From positions 1 to 64,000 of the forward strand of contig CAWAIM010000025.1 of NCBI GenBank assembly GCA_963781895.1: 64,000 nt of DNA, read 5' to 3'. This DNA comes from Roseiarcus sp963781895 (GTDB lineage Bacteria; Pseudomonadota; Alphaproteobacteria; Rhizobiales; Beijerinckiaceae). Shown one piece after another: positions 47,305 through 56,270 of the stretch. Numbering within the stretch: position 1 is the stretch's first letter; every line of letters starts with the position of its first letter. The position numbers were made by a program, and so were the translations under genes. The notes under the pieces were generated by a model, which worked only from the letters and a program-made list of their open reading frames with translations, was not told where the DNA came from and did not search any database.

Positions 47305-47684
47305 AGCCCATACCCTCACAAGGCGTCTAAAGCCGAAGCTGCCGGCGAGCCCGGTCGAGAAACGCCAAACCCCAGGACTTCGTGATGGTTCCGCTTCGCG
47401 AAAATTGAGCGCGCGGGCAGGCCCGACCCCAAAGGCGGGCGTTGCGTAACATAGGACATTTTAAGGCGCAAGAACCGCCACAAGCCGCCAGCCTCGACGG
47501 GCCGGCGTCTCGGCGACCGCGGACGGCGAAAGTCGCCTTGCGCATGTCGGGGGTGAACTCGGCCTACGCCGGCAAATTCCTCGGCGACCCGCCGCCTCGC
47601 GTCGATGCGGCAGCCCGCGCCTTGCTCGCCGGCGGCGGTCGAATCCCGTTCCCTTCCCCGTCGCGCCCTGCTATCCCCGCGCCC
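47305..47684. other. Intergenic region between divergent atp operon and lepA
   Basis: It must contain the atpH promoter (minus) and the lepA promoter (plus). Open frames crossing it lack family-like content. A somewhat AT-richer patch lies at 47380-47470. No clear -35/-10 pair, repeat or RNA structure was found. Confidence 0.5.
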
Positions 47685-49491
47685 ATGACCGCCCACCCGA
47701 TCGAGAACATCCGCAACTTCTCCATCGTCGCCCACATCGACCACGGCAAATCGACGCTCGCCGACCGGCTCATCCAGCAGACCGGGACGATGGCCGAGCG
47801 CGAGATGGTCGAGCAGGTGCTCGAACTCGATGGATATCGAGCGCGAGCGCGGCATCACCATCAAGGCGCAGACGGTGCGGCTCGAGTACCGCGCTGAAGA
47901 CGGAAAGCTTTACATTCTCAATCTGATGGACACGCCCGGCCACGTCGATTTCGCCTACGAGGTGTCCCGATCCCTGGCTGCGTGCGAGGGCTCGCTGCTG
48001 GTCGTCGACGCGAGCCAGGGGGTCGAGGCGCAGACGCTCGCCAATGTCTACCATGCGCTCGACGCGGGACACGAGATCGTGCCGGTGCTCAACAAGATCG
48101 ACCTCCCGGCCGCCGAGCCCGAGCGCGTCAAGGAGCAGATCGAGGACGTGATCGGCCTCGACGCCTCCGAGGCCGTGCCGATCTCGGCCAAGACCGGCCT
48201 CAACATCGATCTGGTGCTGGAGGCGATCGTCCGCCGCCTGCCGCCGCCCAAGGGCGACGAGACCGCGCCGTTGAAGGCGCTGCTGGTCGATTCGTGGTAC
48301 GACGCCTATCTCGGCGTCGTGGTGCTGGTGCGCGTGATCGACGGCGCCCTCCGAAAAGGCCTGCGCATCCGCATGATGCGCGCGGGCGCGGCTTACGAAG
48401 TCGACCGCATCGGCGTGTTCCGCCCGAAGATGACCGAGACCTCCGAACTCGGCCCCGGAGAGATCGGCTACATCACCGCGCAGATCAAGCAGGTCGCCGA
48501 CACAAGGGTCGGCGACACGATCACCGACGACCGGCGTCCGACCGCCGAACCGCTGCCCGGCTTCAAGCCGGCGCAGCCGGTGGTGTTCTGCGGACTTTTC
48601 CCGACCGACGCCGCCGATTTCGAGCAGCTCCGCGCGGCGATGGGCCGGCTGCGGCTCAACGACGCGAGCTTTTCCTATGAGATGGAGACCTCGGCCGCGC
48701 TCGGCTTCGGCTTTCGCTGCGGCTTTCTGGGGCTCCTGCATCTGGAGATCATCCAGGAGCGGCTGGAGCGCGAGTTCAACCTCGACCTGATCGCCACCGC
48801 CCCCTCGGTCATCTACAAGATCGAGCTGACCGACAAGTCCGAGATCGAGCTGCACAATCCGGCCGACATGCCGGACCTGGTCAGGATCGTTCAGATCAAG
48901 GAGCCGTGGATCAAGGCGACGATCCTGACCCCGGACGATTACCTCGGCGCGATCCTCAAGCTGTGCCAGGACCGGCGCGGCGCGCAGGTCGATCTCAACT
49001 ACGTCGGCAAGCGGGCGATGGTGGTCTACGAACTGCCGCTCAACGAAGTCGTGTTCGACTTCTACGACCGCTTGAAGTCGATCTCCAAGGGCTACGCCTC
49101 GTTCGACTATGCGCTCGCCGACTATCGCCCCGGCGATCTGGTGAAAATGTCGATCCTGGTCAACGGCGAGCCGGTCGACGCGCTGTCGATGCTGGTCCAT
49201 CGCGACCGGGCGGACAGCCGGGGCAGGGCGATGGTCGAGAAGCTGCGGGAGCTGATCCCGCCGCACATGTTCCAGATCCCGATCCAGGCGGCGATCGGCG
49301 GCAAGATCATCGCCAGGGAAACGATCCGGGCGCTGCGCAAGGACGTCACCGCCAAGTGCTATGGCGGCGACGCCACCCGCAAGCGCAAGCTCCTGGAGAA
49401 GCAGAAGGCCGGCAAGAAGAAGATGCGCCAGTTCGGCAAGGTGGACATCCCGCAGGAAGCGTTCATCGCCGCCTTGAAGATGGATAGCTGA
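47685..49491 (+). CDS. lepA: Elongation factor 4 (LepA), with a 5-base deletion
   Basis: A ribosome-associated GTPase of about 603 residues once repaired. The first ~49 residues (IENIRNFSIVAHIDHGKSTL with the G1 P-loop) are in one frame, and the rest starts MDIERERGITIKAQTVRLEY in another. The family sequence at the join is LELDSMDIERERG. Here CTCGACTCGATGG appears collapsed to CTCGATGG, i.e. five bases lost between two CTCGA direct repeats at about 47829. G3 (DTPGHVDF), G4 (NKID), EF-G-like domains and the LepA C-terminal domain ending KKMRQFGKVDIPQEAFIAAL are intact. Confidence 0.93.
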
Positions 49492-49533
49492 CGGATTGTT
49501 CTTTCAACAATCGCCGTCGAGGCGGTCGTTGCG

Positions 49534-49667
49534 CGTCATGGCCGGGCTCGTCCCGGTCATCCACGCGGCGCGACCGCGATGAGCGTGCGGCGATGCTTGT
49601 GAACTCGGCATCCAGCCCGGCGCCGACCTGACAGGCGTAGATGGCCTGGTCGAGCCCGGCCATGACG
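49534..49667. repeat. Inverted pair of 'GTCATGGCCGGGC' dispersed repeat (second locus)
   Basis: The forward copy at 49534-49568 (CGTCATGGCCGGGCTCGTCC then ATCCACGC) and an inverted copy at 49651-49667 (CGAGCCCGGCCATGACG) match the element at 17962-18139. It may act as a bidirectional terminator here. Confidence 0.75.
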
Positions 49668-49730
49668 GTATATAACTATGCAGTTTAGCAGTATAGAGGC
49701 GGGCTGGTCCGGGGAAGTTTCAGGCCGGCG

Positions 49731-49822
49731 CCAAATTTTTCCAAGCCAATCCAAGCCGGACCAAACAAAACCAAGGAAAACCAAACAAAACCAAGAAAAA
49801 AATCCTTGGATTCCCTTGGATT
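49731..49822. repeat. CCAA array with exact 10-bp period, followed by TTGG mirror copies
   Basis: CCAA occurs at 49731, 49741, 49751, 49761, 49771, 49781 and 49791, every ten bases, with A-rich fill (AAACAAAA, GGAAAA). CTTGGATT then follows at 49805 and 49815, again ten bases apart, and is the exact reverse complement of AATCCAAG at 49748-49755. The phasing equals one helical turn, so the DNA may be curved; the two halves could also pair as a hairpin. Confidence 0.8.
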
Positions 49823-49844
49823 CCTTCGTCCGAATCGGGCCTTT

Positions 49845-50387
49845 TCAAGGGCTTACGCCGAATCCGGAAGCAAAATTTCCGTCGCCCGCTCCGGCCCCGG
49901 CCGGTTGGCCGCCCGAAACGTCTTCCGCCTTGTCCTCCGTCTCCGCCTCCGCGGTCTTGGCGGCCTTCTCGTCCCGCAGTCGGTCGGCGATGCGGTTGAT
50001 CTTGTCGAGGAGCTTCTGGCGGGCGTCCTCGTCATAGACGTGGTTGGCGATCGCGGTCTTCTGGTAGCGGTCGAGCCGGTCGAGCACCTTCAGCAGCGGC
50101 GAGATCGCTCTCACGTCGCCGCCGACGATCGCTTCCCCGGCCAGTTGCATCGCCGGCGCGAGCCGCGCCAGTTGCAGTTTGGAGTGATCGGTGACGCTGT
50201 CGACCGGCCGCTTCTCCAAGACCTCGGAAACGATCTGCCGGATGCGCTCGGCGGTCAGCCCCTCCGCGCGCGCGATCTCGTCATAGGCCCAGCCCTCGCG
50301 CAGCCGGGAGAAGATGCGCCCCCGCCGCACCAGCCTGCCATAGGCGTTGAGCCGCCGCTTCGGAGCGGGCGTCGTTTCGTCGTTCAT
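49845..50387 (-). CDS. HTH-containing hypothetical protein
   Basis: 180 residues, no named family that I can assign. The N-terminus is basic and holds a sigma-region-4-like helix-turn-helix: GWAYDEIARAEGLTAERIRQ then IVSEVLEKR (~32-61). A central helical part (HSKLQLARLAPAMQLAGEAI, VRAISPLLKVLDRLDRYQK) follows, then an Ala/Glu/Gly-rich disordered tail from ~140. Similar proteins occur in several Rhizobiales and look like small DNA-binding or terminase-small-subunit-like proteins; this is a weak inference. It stands alone. Confidence 0.65.
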   Translation of the reverse strand: MNDETTPAPKRRLNAYGRLVRRGRIFSRLREGWAYDEIARAEGLTAERIRQIVSEVLEKRPVDSVTDHSKLQLARLAPAMQLAGEAIVGGDVRAISPLLKVLDRLDRYQKTAIANHVYDEDARQKLLDKINRIADRLRDEKAAKTAEAETEDKAEDVSGGQPAGAGAGDGNFASGFGVSP

Positions 50388-50660
50388 GCCAACCTCGCCT
50401 TGCGCCGCGCTCGGCGGCGTTCGATGGAAACGAGCAGGATAGCATGAATTTGGAAAATCAGAAAGGAAAATGCTGATGAAAATTCGTTAGCGCGGGGCAT
50501 ACTCCAGACAGACATATCACGCCGAATCAAAAGTCCAGGCGCGCGACGATGCGCAGATAGCCGCGAGTCGCGCTCCGACCCGAGGCGTCTGGCAAACGGC
50601 GCCCTGGACCAACGGCGGAAATTGGACTAAGTTTGTCGGACTAAGTTCATCGGCGGACGC

Positions 50661-50900
50661 ATGCGCATCGTCAACATCCACGAGGCCAAGACCCAACTCT
50701 CCCGCCTGGTCGACGCCGCGGCGAAGGGCGAGCCGTTCATTATCGCCAAGGCGGGCAAACCGCTGGTCAAGGTCGTTCCGATCGATGCGCCGACCGCGCC
50801 TCGGCGCCTCGGCTTCATGCGCGGCGAATTCAACGTGCCCGACGATTTCGATACGATGGATCAGGCGGAAATCGAAAAGCTGTTCGGCGTCGATTCGTGA
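50661..50900 (+). CDS. Phd/YefM-type antitoxin
   Basis: 79 residues. The N-terminal Phd/YefM fold is clear: MRIVNIHEAKTQLSRLVDAAAKGEPFIIAKAGKPLVKVVPI, which binds DNA as a dimer. The C-terminal tail (NVPDDFDTMDQAEIEKLFG) should wrap and inhibit the toxin. Its stop overlaps the toxin start by 4 bp (GTGA at 50897-50900), the usual type II toxin-antitoxin layout. The pair should autoregulate from the region just upstream of 50661. Confidence 0.9.
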   Translation: MRIVNIHEAKTQLSRLVDAAAKGEPFIIAKAGKPLVKVVPIDAPTAPRRLGFMRGEFNVPDDFDTMDQAEIEKLFGVDS

Positions 50901-51283
50901 GGCTGTTGCTCGATACGCATATTCTGCTTTGGGCGGCGGGCGAGCCGGAGAGGCTATCGGAGACGGCCGTCTCACTCATCGAGGACGAGAACAACGAACT
51001 CGTGTTCAGCGCCGTCAGTCTGTGGGAAATCGCCATCAAGACAGGGCGCGGCCGAAATGATTTTCGCATCGACGCGAGCATGCTTCGCCGGCGGCTGTTC
51101 GAGAACGGCTATGCGGAACTGGCGATGACCGGCGCCCACGCGGCCGCGCTCAAGGGCTTGCCTCCAATTCACAAGGACCCTTTCGACCGCATGCTGGCGG
51201 CGCAGGCGATGATCGAAGGGATGACGCTCGTGACCGCGGACCCGGTTGTCGCGCGATATCCCGGCGCCGTCCGGCTCGTTTGA
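50897..51283 (+). CDS. PIN-domain toxin (VapC family)
   Basis: A 128-residue PIN-fold RNase. Acidic active-site residues are in LLLDTHILLWAAGEPE (Asp6), SLWEIAIKTGRG (Glu), KDPFDRMLAAQA (Asp) and VTADPVV (Asp). VapC-type toxins cleave tRNA or rRNA. It starts at GTG 50897, overlapping the antitoxin. Its 3' end abuts a truncated gene on the other strand, so the module may have inserted there (inference). Confidence 0.9.
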   Translation: MRLLLDTHILLWAAGEPERLSETAVSLIEDENNELVFSAVSLWEIAIKTGRGRNDFRIDASMLRRRLFENGYAELAMTGAHAAALKGLPPIHKDPFDRMLAAQAMIEGMTLVTADPVVARYPGAVRLV

Positions 51284-51541
51284 AGCGCGCGGGACGAGCG
51301 CAAAAGCGAATCGAACTCCGGCGCGGCCGCGGCGATCGAGAACGGCGACCAGACGCCCGGCGCCTCGAAGCTCCAAGTGCGCATGAACAGCAGCGAGAAG
51401 CCGAGCATGACCGTGATCGCCGAGATCAGCCTTGCCGGCAGCCGACCGGAATCGGGACGCGCGGTCCTTGGCTTTCGGCGGTTCGGGGCTCGCGGCTCGC
51501 CCATTGTCGAGCGCGCGCTCGCGCACGACCTTCTTTCGCAT
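51284..51541 (-). pseudogene. Truncated single-pass membrane protein fragment downstream of rhaI
   Basis: The ATG at 51541 overlaps the rhaI stop (TGATG), then MRKKVVRERALDNGRAASPE runs into a frameshift near 51450. The next frame gives a clear membrane helix (RLISAITVMLGFSLLFMRTW) and SFEAPGVWSPFSIAAAAPEF. The frame then continues antisense through the vapC 3' end without family-like content. I read it as the 5' remnant of a membrane-protein gene once co-transcribed with rhaDI. The family is not recognised. Confidence 0.45.
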
Positions 51542-52834
51542 CACACGATGCCCGACGACGAGCCCTGCGTCGCCGGACGCTCCTTGGCCTTGGCCGCGCG
51601 ATAGCGCGAAGCGCGATAGACCGCGATCGGGTCGATCGCGCCGCCGCCGCGCACGCGCGCCTGGGCGAGAATCGGCGACACGTCGGCGACGAAAGCGGCC
51701 TTGAGGATGCTCTTCGCGCCGCATGACGTCGTTGGCCTCTTGCGCGTCTTCGAGCGCCGCCCGGTCGACCAGCAGCGCCTGCGCATAGGCGCGCTGGACC
51801 TCGATCGCCGAGGCGATCAGGCTCTCGATCGGGTCGGTGACGTTGTGCGACTGGTCGAGCATATAGGCCGGGTCGAACCCCGCCGCGCCGCGCGCGCTCG
51901 CGTCCACCAGTTCGTTGAAGACGAGGAACAGCCGGAACGGGTCGATCGACCCGGCGTCGAGATCGTCGTCGCCGTATTTCGAATCGTTGAAATGAAAGCC
52001 GGCGAGCCTCCCGGCGCGGATCAGCCGCGCCACGATCTGCTCGATGTTGACGTTGGGCGCGTGGTGTCCGAGGTCGACGAGGCAATGCGCCTTGGGCCCG
52101 AGCGCCTCGGCCGCCATCAGGCTCGATCCCCAGTCGGAGATGACGGTCGAGTAGAAGGCCGGCTCATAGAGCTTGTGTTCGAGAAACACGCGCCAGTCGC
52201 CGGGCAGGCGCGCATAGATTTCGCGCATCGACTCGAGATACCAGTCGAACACGCGATTGAGGTTCGACTGGCCGGGAAAGTTGGAGCCGTCGGCGATCCA
52301 CACCGTCAGCGCCTTCGATCCGAGCTTCTCGCCGATGGCGATGCACTCGATATTGTGGGCGACCGCCTGATCGCGCACCGCCCTGTCGCTGTGGGCCAGC
52401 GAACCGAACTTGTAGGAAAGCTTCTGGCCGGGCGCATCCTGGAAGGTGTTGGAGTTGACGGCGTCGAATCCGACCCCGAGCGCCGCCGCGCGCTCGGCGA
52501 GCTCCCGATAGTCGCTGACCTTGTCCCATGGCAAATGCGGCGAACAGGTCGGGGTGGCGCGGGTGAGTTGATGGATGGTCGCGCAATCCTCGAGCTTGTC
52601 GAAAATGCCGCGCGGCTCGCCCGGGCCCGGAAAACGCGCGAAGCGCGTGCCGCCGGTGCCGACGCCCCAGGTCGGGACCGCGACCGCGAAGGCGGCGACC
52701 TTGGCCGTGATCGCCTCGATGTCGACGCCGCCGCGCTTCAGACGCGCGCCGAGCGCGCCGTAGTCGTCGGCGAGCGCGGCCGCGAGCCTGGCGTTCTCCT
52801 CGCCGACCAGCGCCTCGGGGATGCGATAGGACAT
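51541..52834 (-). CDS. rhaI: L-rhamnose isomerase (RhaI type; one-base insertion)
   Basis: A TIM-barrel aldose-ketose isomerase converting L-rhamnose to L-rhamnulose, about 430 residues, of the rhizobial/Pseudomonas RhaI type. Metal-site blocks are visible: FLEHKLYEPAFYSTVISDWG (Glu), HCLVDLGHHAPNVNIEQI (Asp/His) and LAGFHFNDSKYGDDDLDAGS (His/Asp). After EANDVMR the frame breaks and the C-terminus continues as AKSILKAAFVADVSPILAQA in the next frame, so one extra base near 51720 is inferred. The start MSYRIPEALVGEEN at 52834 has GGGAGGA upstream. It is 127 bp downstream of rhaD on the same strand. Confidence 0.9.
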
Positions 52835-52879
52835 GGGTTCCTCCCTTCGCTCCTCTTTGCGAGGAGCGCGAGCCACGAA

Positions 52880-52945
52880 GAGCAATCCAGGAGATCATGT
52901 CGCGCCGCCGTCGCCCTGGATTGCTTCGCTTCGCTCGCAATGACG
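52880..52945. repeat. Intergenic REP-like hairpin between rhaD and rhaI
   Basis: AGCAATCCAGG at 52880-52890 pairs with CCTGGATTGCT at 52914-52924, followed by TCGCTTCGCTCGCAATGACGG. This 'CCTGGATTGCTTCG...AATGACG' element is a typical dispersed repeat of this bacterial group and may weaken transcription between rhaD and rhaI. Confidence 0.65.
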
Positions 52946-52961
52946 GCCTTTTCAATGCGCG

Positions 52962-55068
52962 CTAGCGGGTGAAGCTCACCGCGTTGCCCGCGTCGACGTT
53001 GAGGATGTTGCCGGTGCTCTTGGCCGACAGATCGGAAGCGAAGTAATAGACCGCCTCGGCGATGTCCTCGGGGTAGACCGACCGCTTCAGCAGCGAGCGC
53101 TGGCGGTAGACCTCTTCGAGTTCGGCTTCGCTGACCTTGTTCGAGGCGGCCCTTTGCGCCCGCCATTCCCCCTGCCAGATCTTGGAGCCGCGCAGCACGG
53201 CGTCCGGATTGACCGTGTTGGCGCGAATGCCGAGCGGCGCGCCTTCGAGCGCCAGACAGCGCGCCAGATGAACTTCCGCCGCCTTGGCGGCGCAATAGGC
53301 CGACGCGCCCGGCGAGGCGGCAAGGGCATTCTTGGAGGCGATGAAGACGATGCTGCCGCCGAGGCCCTGATCCTTCATGATCCGGTAGCCGGCGCGCGCG
53401 GACGAGAAAATACCCGGTCGCCAGGATCGCGATGTTGCGGTTCCACAACTCGAGCGAGGTGTCTTCGAACGGCGCCGCCGAGGCGATGCCGGCGTTGGAG
53501 ACGAGAATGTCGAGCCCGCCATAGGCGAGAACGGCCTCGCGGAAGGCGGCCTCGACCGCCTTCTCGCTGGTCACGTCCGCGACCACGCCGGTCGCGGCGT
53601 CCTTGCCGAACCGCTGGCGGAACTCGGCGACGGTTTCATCGAGGCTGGGCGCGTCGATGTCGGCGAACACGACGCAGGCGCCTTCGCCCATCAGCCGCGC
53701 CGCGATCGCCCGCCCGATGCCGCCGGCGCCGCCCGTCACCAGCGCGACCCGCCCGGCGAGCGATTTCGCCTTCGGCATCCGCTGGAGCTTCGCCTCCTCG
53801 AGCAGCCAATACTCGATGTCGAACGCTTCCTGTTCGGCGAGCCCGACGTAGCGGCTGACGCTGGAGGCGCCGCGCATGACGTTGATCGCGTTGAGATAGA
53901 ATTCGGCGGCGATCCGCGCCGTCGCCTTGTCCTTGGCGAACGACAGCATGCCGACGCCCGGCACGAGATAGATGACGGGGTTGGGATCGCGCATCGCCGG
54001 CGAGTTCTCGTGCTTGCAGCGCGCGTAATAGGCCGCATAGTCGGCGCGATAGTCGGCGAGGCTGTCGTCGAGCGAACCGATGATGGCTTCGAGGTTGCGC
54101 GCCGCCGGATCGAACGGCAGCGCCAGCGGCCGGATCTTGGTGCGCAGGAAATGGTCGGGGCAGGACGTTCCGAGCGCGGCAAGGGCCAGGAGATCGCGCG
54201 AATTGACGAATTCCAGCACGGCCGGCGCGTCGGTGAAATGTCCGATCTTGCGCTCGCCGGCCGAAATGCGCTTGCGGATGGCGGGCAGCAGCGCCGCCGC
54301 GGCGTCGCGCCGCTCGGCCGGCGACAGCGCTTGCGCGCGCGCGCCGCCGAAGGCTTCCCCACGCGCATTGGCGCCGAGCCAGGCCGCGGCCTTGTTGATC
54401 GCGGCCAGGGTCGTCCGGTAGCAATCCTTCGCGGTCGTCCCCCAGGTGAAAAGGCCATGGCCGCCGAGCACGACGCCCTTGTAAGCGGGGTTGGCTTCCG
54501 CCATCGCCCCGAGCTTCAGGCCGAGGTCGAAACCCGGCCGCTGCCACGGCAGAAAGCCGAGCTCGCCGGCGAAAATCTCGCGCGTCAGCGCCTCGGCGTT
54601 GTCGCTGGCCGCGATCGCGATCACGGCGTCGGCGTGAACGTGATCGACATGGAGGTGGGGAACGAACGCGTGCAGCGGCGTGTCGATCGAGGCCGCGCGC
54701 GGATTGAGGTTGAAGGTGCAATGATTGAACAGCGCGACCATCTCGTCCTCATGCGCGAGGCCGCGGTAAATCGACTCGAGGCCGAGGAGCTTGTCGAGAT
54801 AGAGGGTCGAAAAGCCGTCGAGCTTCATCGACCCGATGTCGCCGCCCGAGCCCTTGACCCACAGAACTCTGGTCGGCGCGCCGGTCAGCGGATCCGGCTC
54901 CATGACCTTGGCGGACGTGTTGCCGCCGCCGAAATTGGTGATGCGAAGATCGCTGCCGAGCAGGTTGGATCGGTAGAGCAGGCGGCCGGGCTCGTCGAGC
55001 GCGGCGGCGTGGGCGTCGTCCCACAGATCGGCCAACGGGGCGTCGAAGCGGGGATGATCGCCGCTCAT
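52962..55068 (-). CDS. rhaD: Bifunctional rhamnulose-1-phosphate aldolase / short-chain dehydrogenase (one-base insertion)
   Basis: A fusion enzyme of about 701 residues, common in rhizobia. The N-terminal class II aldolase domain (~1-400) has FGGGNTSAK, the zinc-site HVDHVHADAVIA and GHGLFTWG. The C-terminal short-chain dehydrogenase domain has the NAD loop ALVTGGAGGIGRAIAARL near residue 435, SNAGIAS and the catalytic YCAAKAAE. It cleaves L-rhamnulose-1-P to DHAP and lactaldehyde and oxidises the latter. The frame breaks at AILATGYF (extra base near 53409, a run of T/A) and resumes as SSARAGYRIMKDQGLGG. It is divergent from rhaR. Confidence 0.92.
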
Positions 55069-55111
55069 GGGTCGTTCCTCTCGATGTCGAGCGATTTTGA
55101 GCGATCTTTAT

Positions 55112-55148
55112 GCAAATGATCGCGGCGCGTCAATGATCTTGCATTTGC
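55112..55148. promoter_or_regulatory. Candidate RhaR operator between rhaD and rhaR
   Basis: GCAAATG (55112-55118) and CATTTGC (55142-55148) form a perfect inverted repeat 23 bases apart, with TGATC copies inside, in the 187-bp gap between the divergent operons. DeoR-family regulators often bind such paired sites. Confidence 0.55.
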
Positions 55149-55255
55149 GCCCGACGACGATGAGCGGATTTGATCGAGCTTGATTGACAGGGGGTGGGGC
55201 CTATGGCACTGAATACGCAACAACCATAAGTCATCCGAGGAAACGGCACGGGGCC

Positions 55256-56068
55256 ATGCGCGAACGACAACGCGCCGAAATCGTTCGAAACCTGCTCGCC
55301 GAGCGAGGCTTCCTCTCGATCGCGGACGTCATGGCCGCGACCGGCGTATCCGCCGCGTCGGCGCGGCGCGACGCCGGACGTCTGGCGGAGGCCGGGGTCG
55401 CCGAGCGTGTGCATGGCGGCATCCAGGCGCTCGGCGACGCGTTTTCCAGGCCGATGGCGCAGACGCCGCTGGCGACCCGCTCCTTCGACGTCAGCCGCAC
55501 GATCAACATCGCCGCCAAGCGCGCGATCGCGCGCAAGGCGGTTGAAATGTGCGCCGACGGCGACGTGATCATCGTCAACGGCGGCACCACGACCTTCCAG
55601 ATGTCGGAATTCCTGCGCCACACCCGCCTCAAGATTCTGACCAACTCCTATCCGCTGGCGGAGTTTCTCATCCACGAGACCCAGAACCGCGTCGCCTTGC
55701 CCGGCGGCGAAGTCTACCGCGATCAGAAACTGATCGTCGCGCCGTTCGACGACGACGCCATTCAGCGCTATTCCGCGCGTCTGATGTTCATGAGCGCGAT
55801 CTCGATCGGGCCGCTCGGAATCATCGAGGGCGACCCTCTGATCGCCAGCGCGGAAACCAAGCTTCTCAAGCGCGCCGAGAGGCTGATCGTGCTCGCCGAC
55901 GCCTCGAAGTTCGTCGCCCGCGGCAGCCTCGTCGTCTGTCCGCTGGCGCGCGTTCATACGCTGATCACCGACGCTGGCGCTTCGCCGGAAGCGATCGCCA
56001 TGCTGCGGGAAGCGGGGGTGCAGACGATCGTCGTCGATCCCGAGCCGCGCTCGACGGTGGCGGCATGA
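55256..56068 (+). CDS. rhaR: DeoR family transcriptional regulator of rhamnose catabolism
   Basis: A 270-residue DeoR/GlpR-type regulator. The N-terminal HTH reads RQRAEIVRNLLAERGFLSIA then VMAATGVSAASARRDAGRL (~4-45). The sugar-phosphate-binding domain begins KRAIARKAVEMCADGDVIIV with NGGTTTFQM as the phosphate loop. In rhizobia the homologue RhaR represses the divergent rhaRSTPQUK and rhaDI operons. The ATG at 55256 is chosen over an earlier frame start because residues from MRERQRAEIV match the family. Confidence 0.88.
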   Translation: MRERQRAEIVRNLLAERGFLSIADVMAATGVSAASARRDAGRLAEAGVAERVHGGIQALGDAFSRPMAQTPLATRSFDVSRTINIAAKRAIARKAVEMCADGDVIIVNGGTTTFQMSEFLRHTRLKILTNSYPLAEFLIHETQNRVALPGGEVYRDQKLIVAPFDDDAIQRYSARLMFMSAISIGPLGIIEGDPLIASAETKLLKRAERLIVLADASKFVARGSLVVCPLARVHTLITDAGASPEAIAMLREAGVQTIVVDPEPRSTVAA

Positions 56069-56184
56069 GCGGCGCGGCGAAGGAGGCCGACGGGTCTGCG
56101 CCGGCCGTCCCGGTGTTGCAGGTCAAGGACATCGAGAAGGCGTTCCCGGGCGTGCGGGCGCTCTGGCCTGAAAGCCCGGCCTAG
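56065..56184 (+). pseudogene. Truncated 5' fragment of a sugar ABC ATPase gene
   Basis: It opens at an ATG overlapping the rhaR stop (ATGA) and reads PVLQVKDIEKAFPGVRALWP, then stops at TAG. This is the N-terminal strand of a sugar ABC ATPase (RbsA/RhaT type) cut right after FPGVRAL, before Walker A. The intact ATPase gene further down (57352) carries FPGVRALHDV at the same place, with a shared DNA stretch (CGGCGTGCGGGCGCT). It looks like a leftover of a rhaT copy, or a rearrangement scar. Confidence 0.75.
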
Positions 56185-56218
56185 CCGGAATCGGAACTGA
56201 AGAATTCGGCTAGGCCGG
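56176..56218. promoter_or_regulatory. Strong inverted repeat between rhaR and rhaS
   Basis: CCGGCCTAGCCG (56176-56187) and CGGCTAGGCCGG (56207-56218) form a perfect 12-bp stem extendable by AAT/ATT with one bulge, 19-base loop. It includes the stop codon of the truncated ATPase. There is no T-run after it, so it is a hairpin, operator or rearrangement scar rather than a standard terminator. Confidence 0.65.
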
Positions 56219-56270
56219 CAGATGGACATGCCGATGGAAACGGAATGAAGGAAGGAAGCAGGAGGAAAAC

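Larger units (their letters stand above)
49492..49844. other. Convergent intergenic region with repeats
   Basis: Located between the 3' ends of lepA (plus) and the HTH gene (minus). It contains an inverted pair of the GTCATGGCCGGGC repeat and a 10-bp-periodic CCAA array, both listed separately. No coding sequence was seen. Confidence 0.7.

Noticed and set aside
49731..49822. CRISPR-like array
   Set aside because: The repeat unit is four bases at 10-base steps, with no 25-40-base repeats, unique spacers or cas genes.
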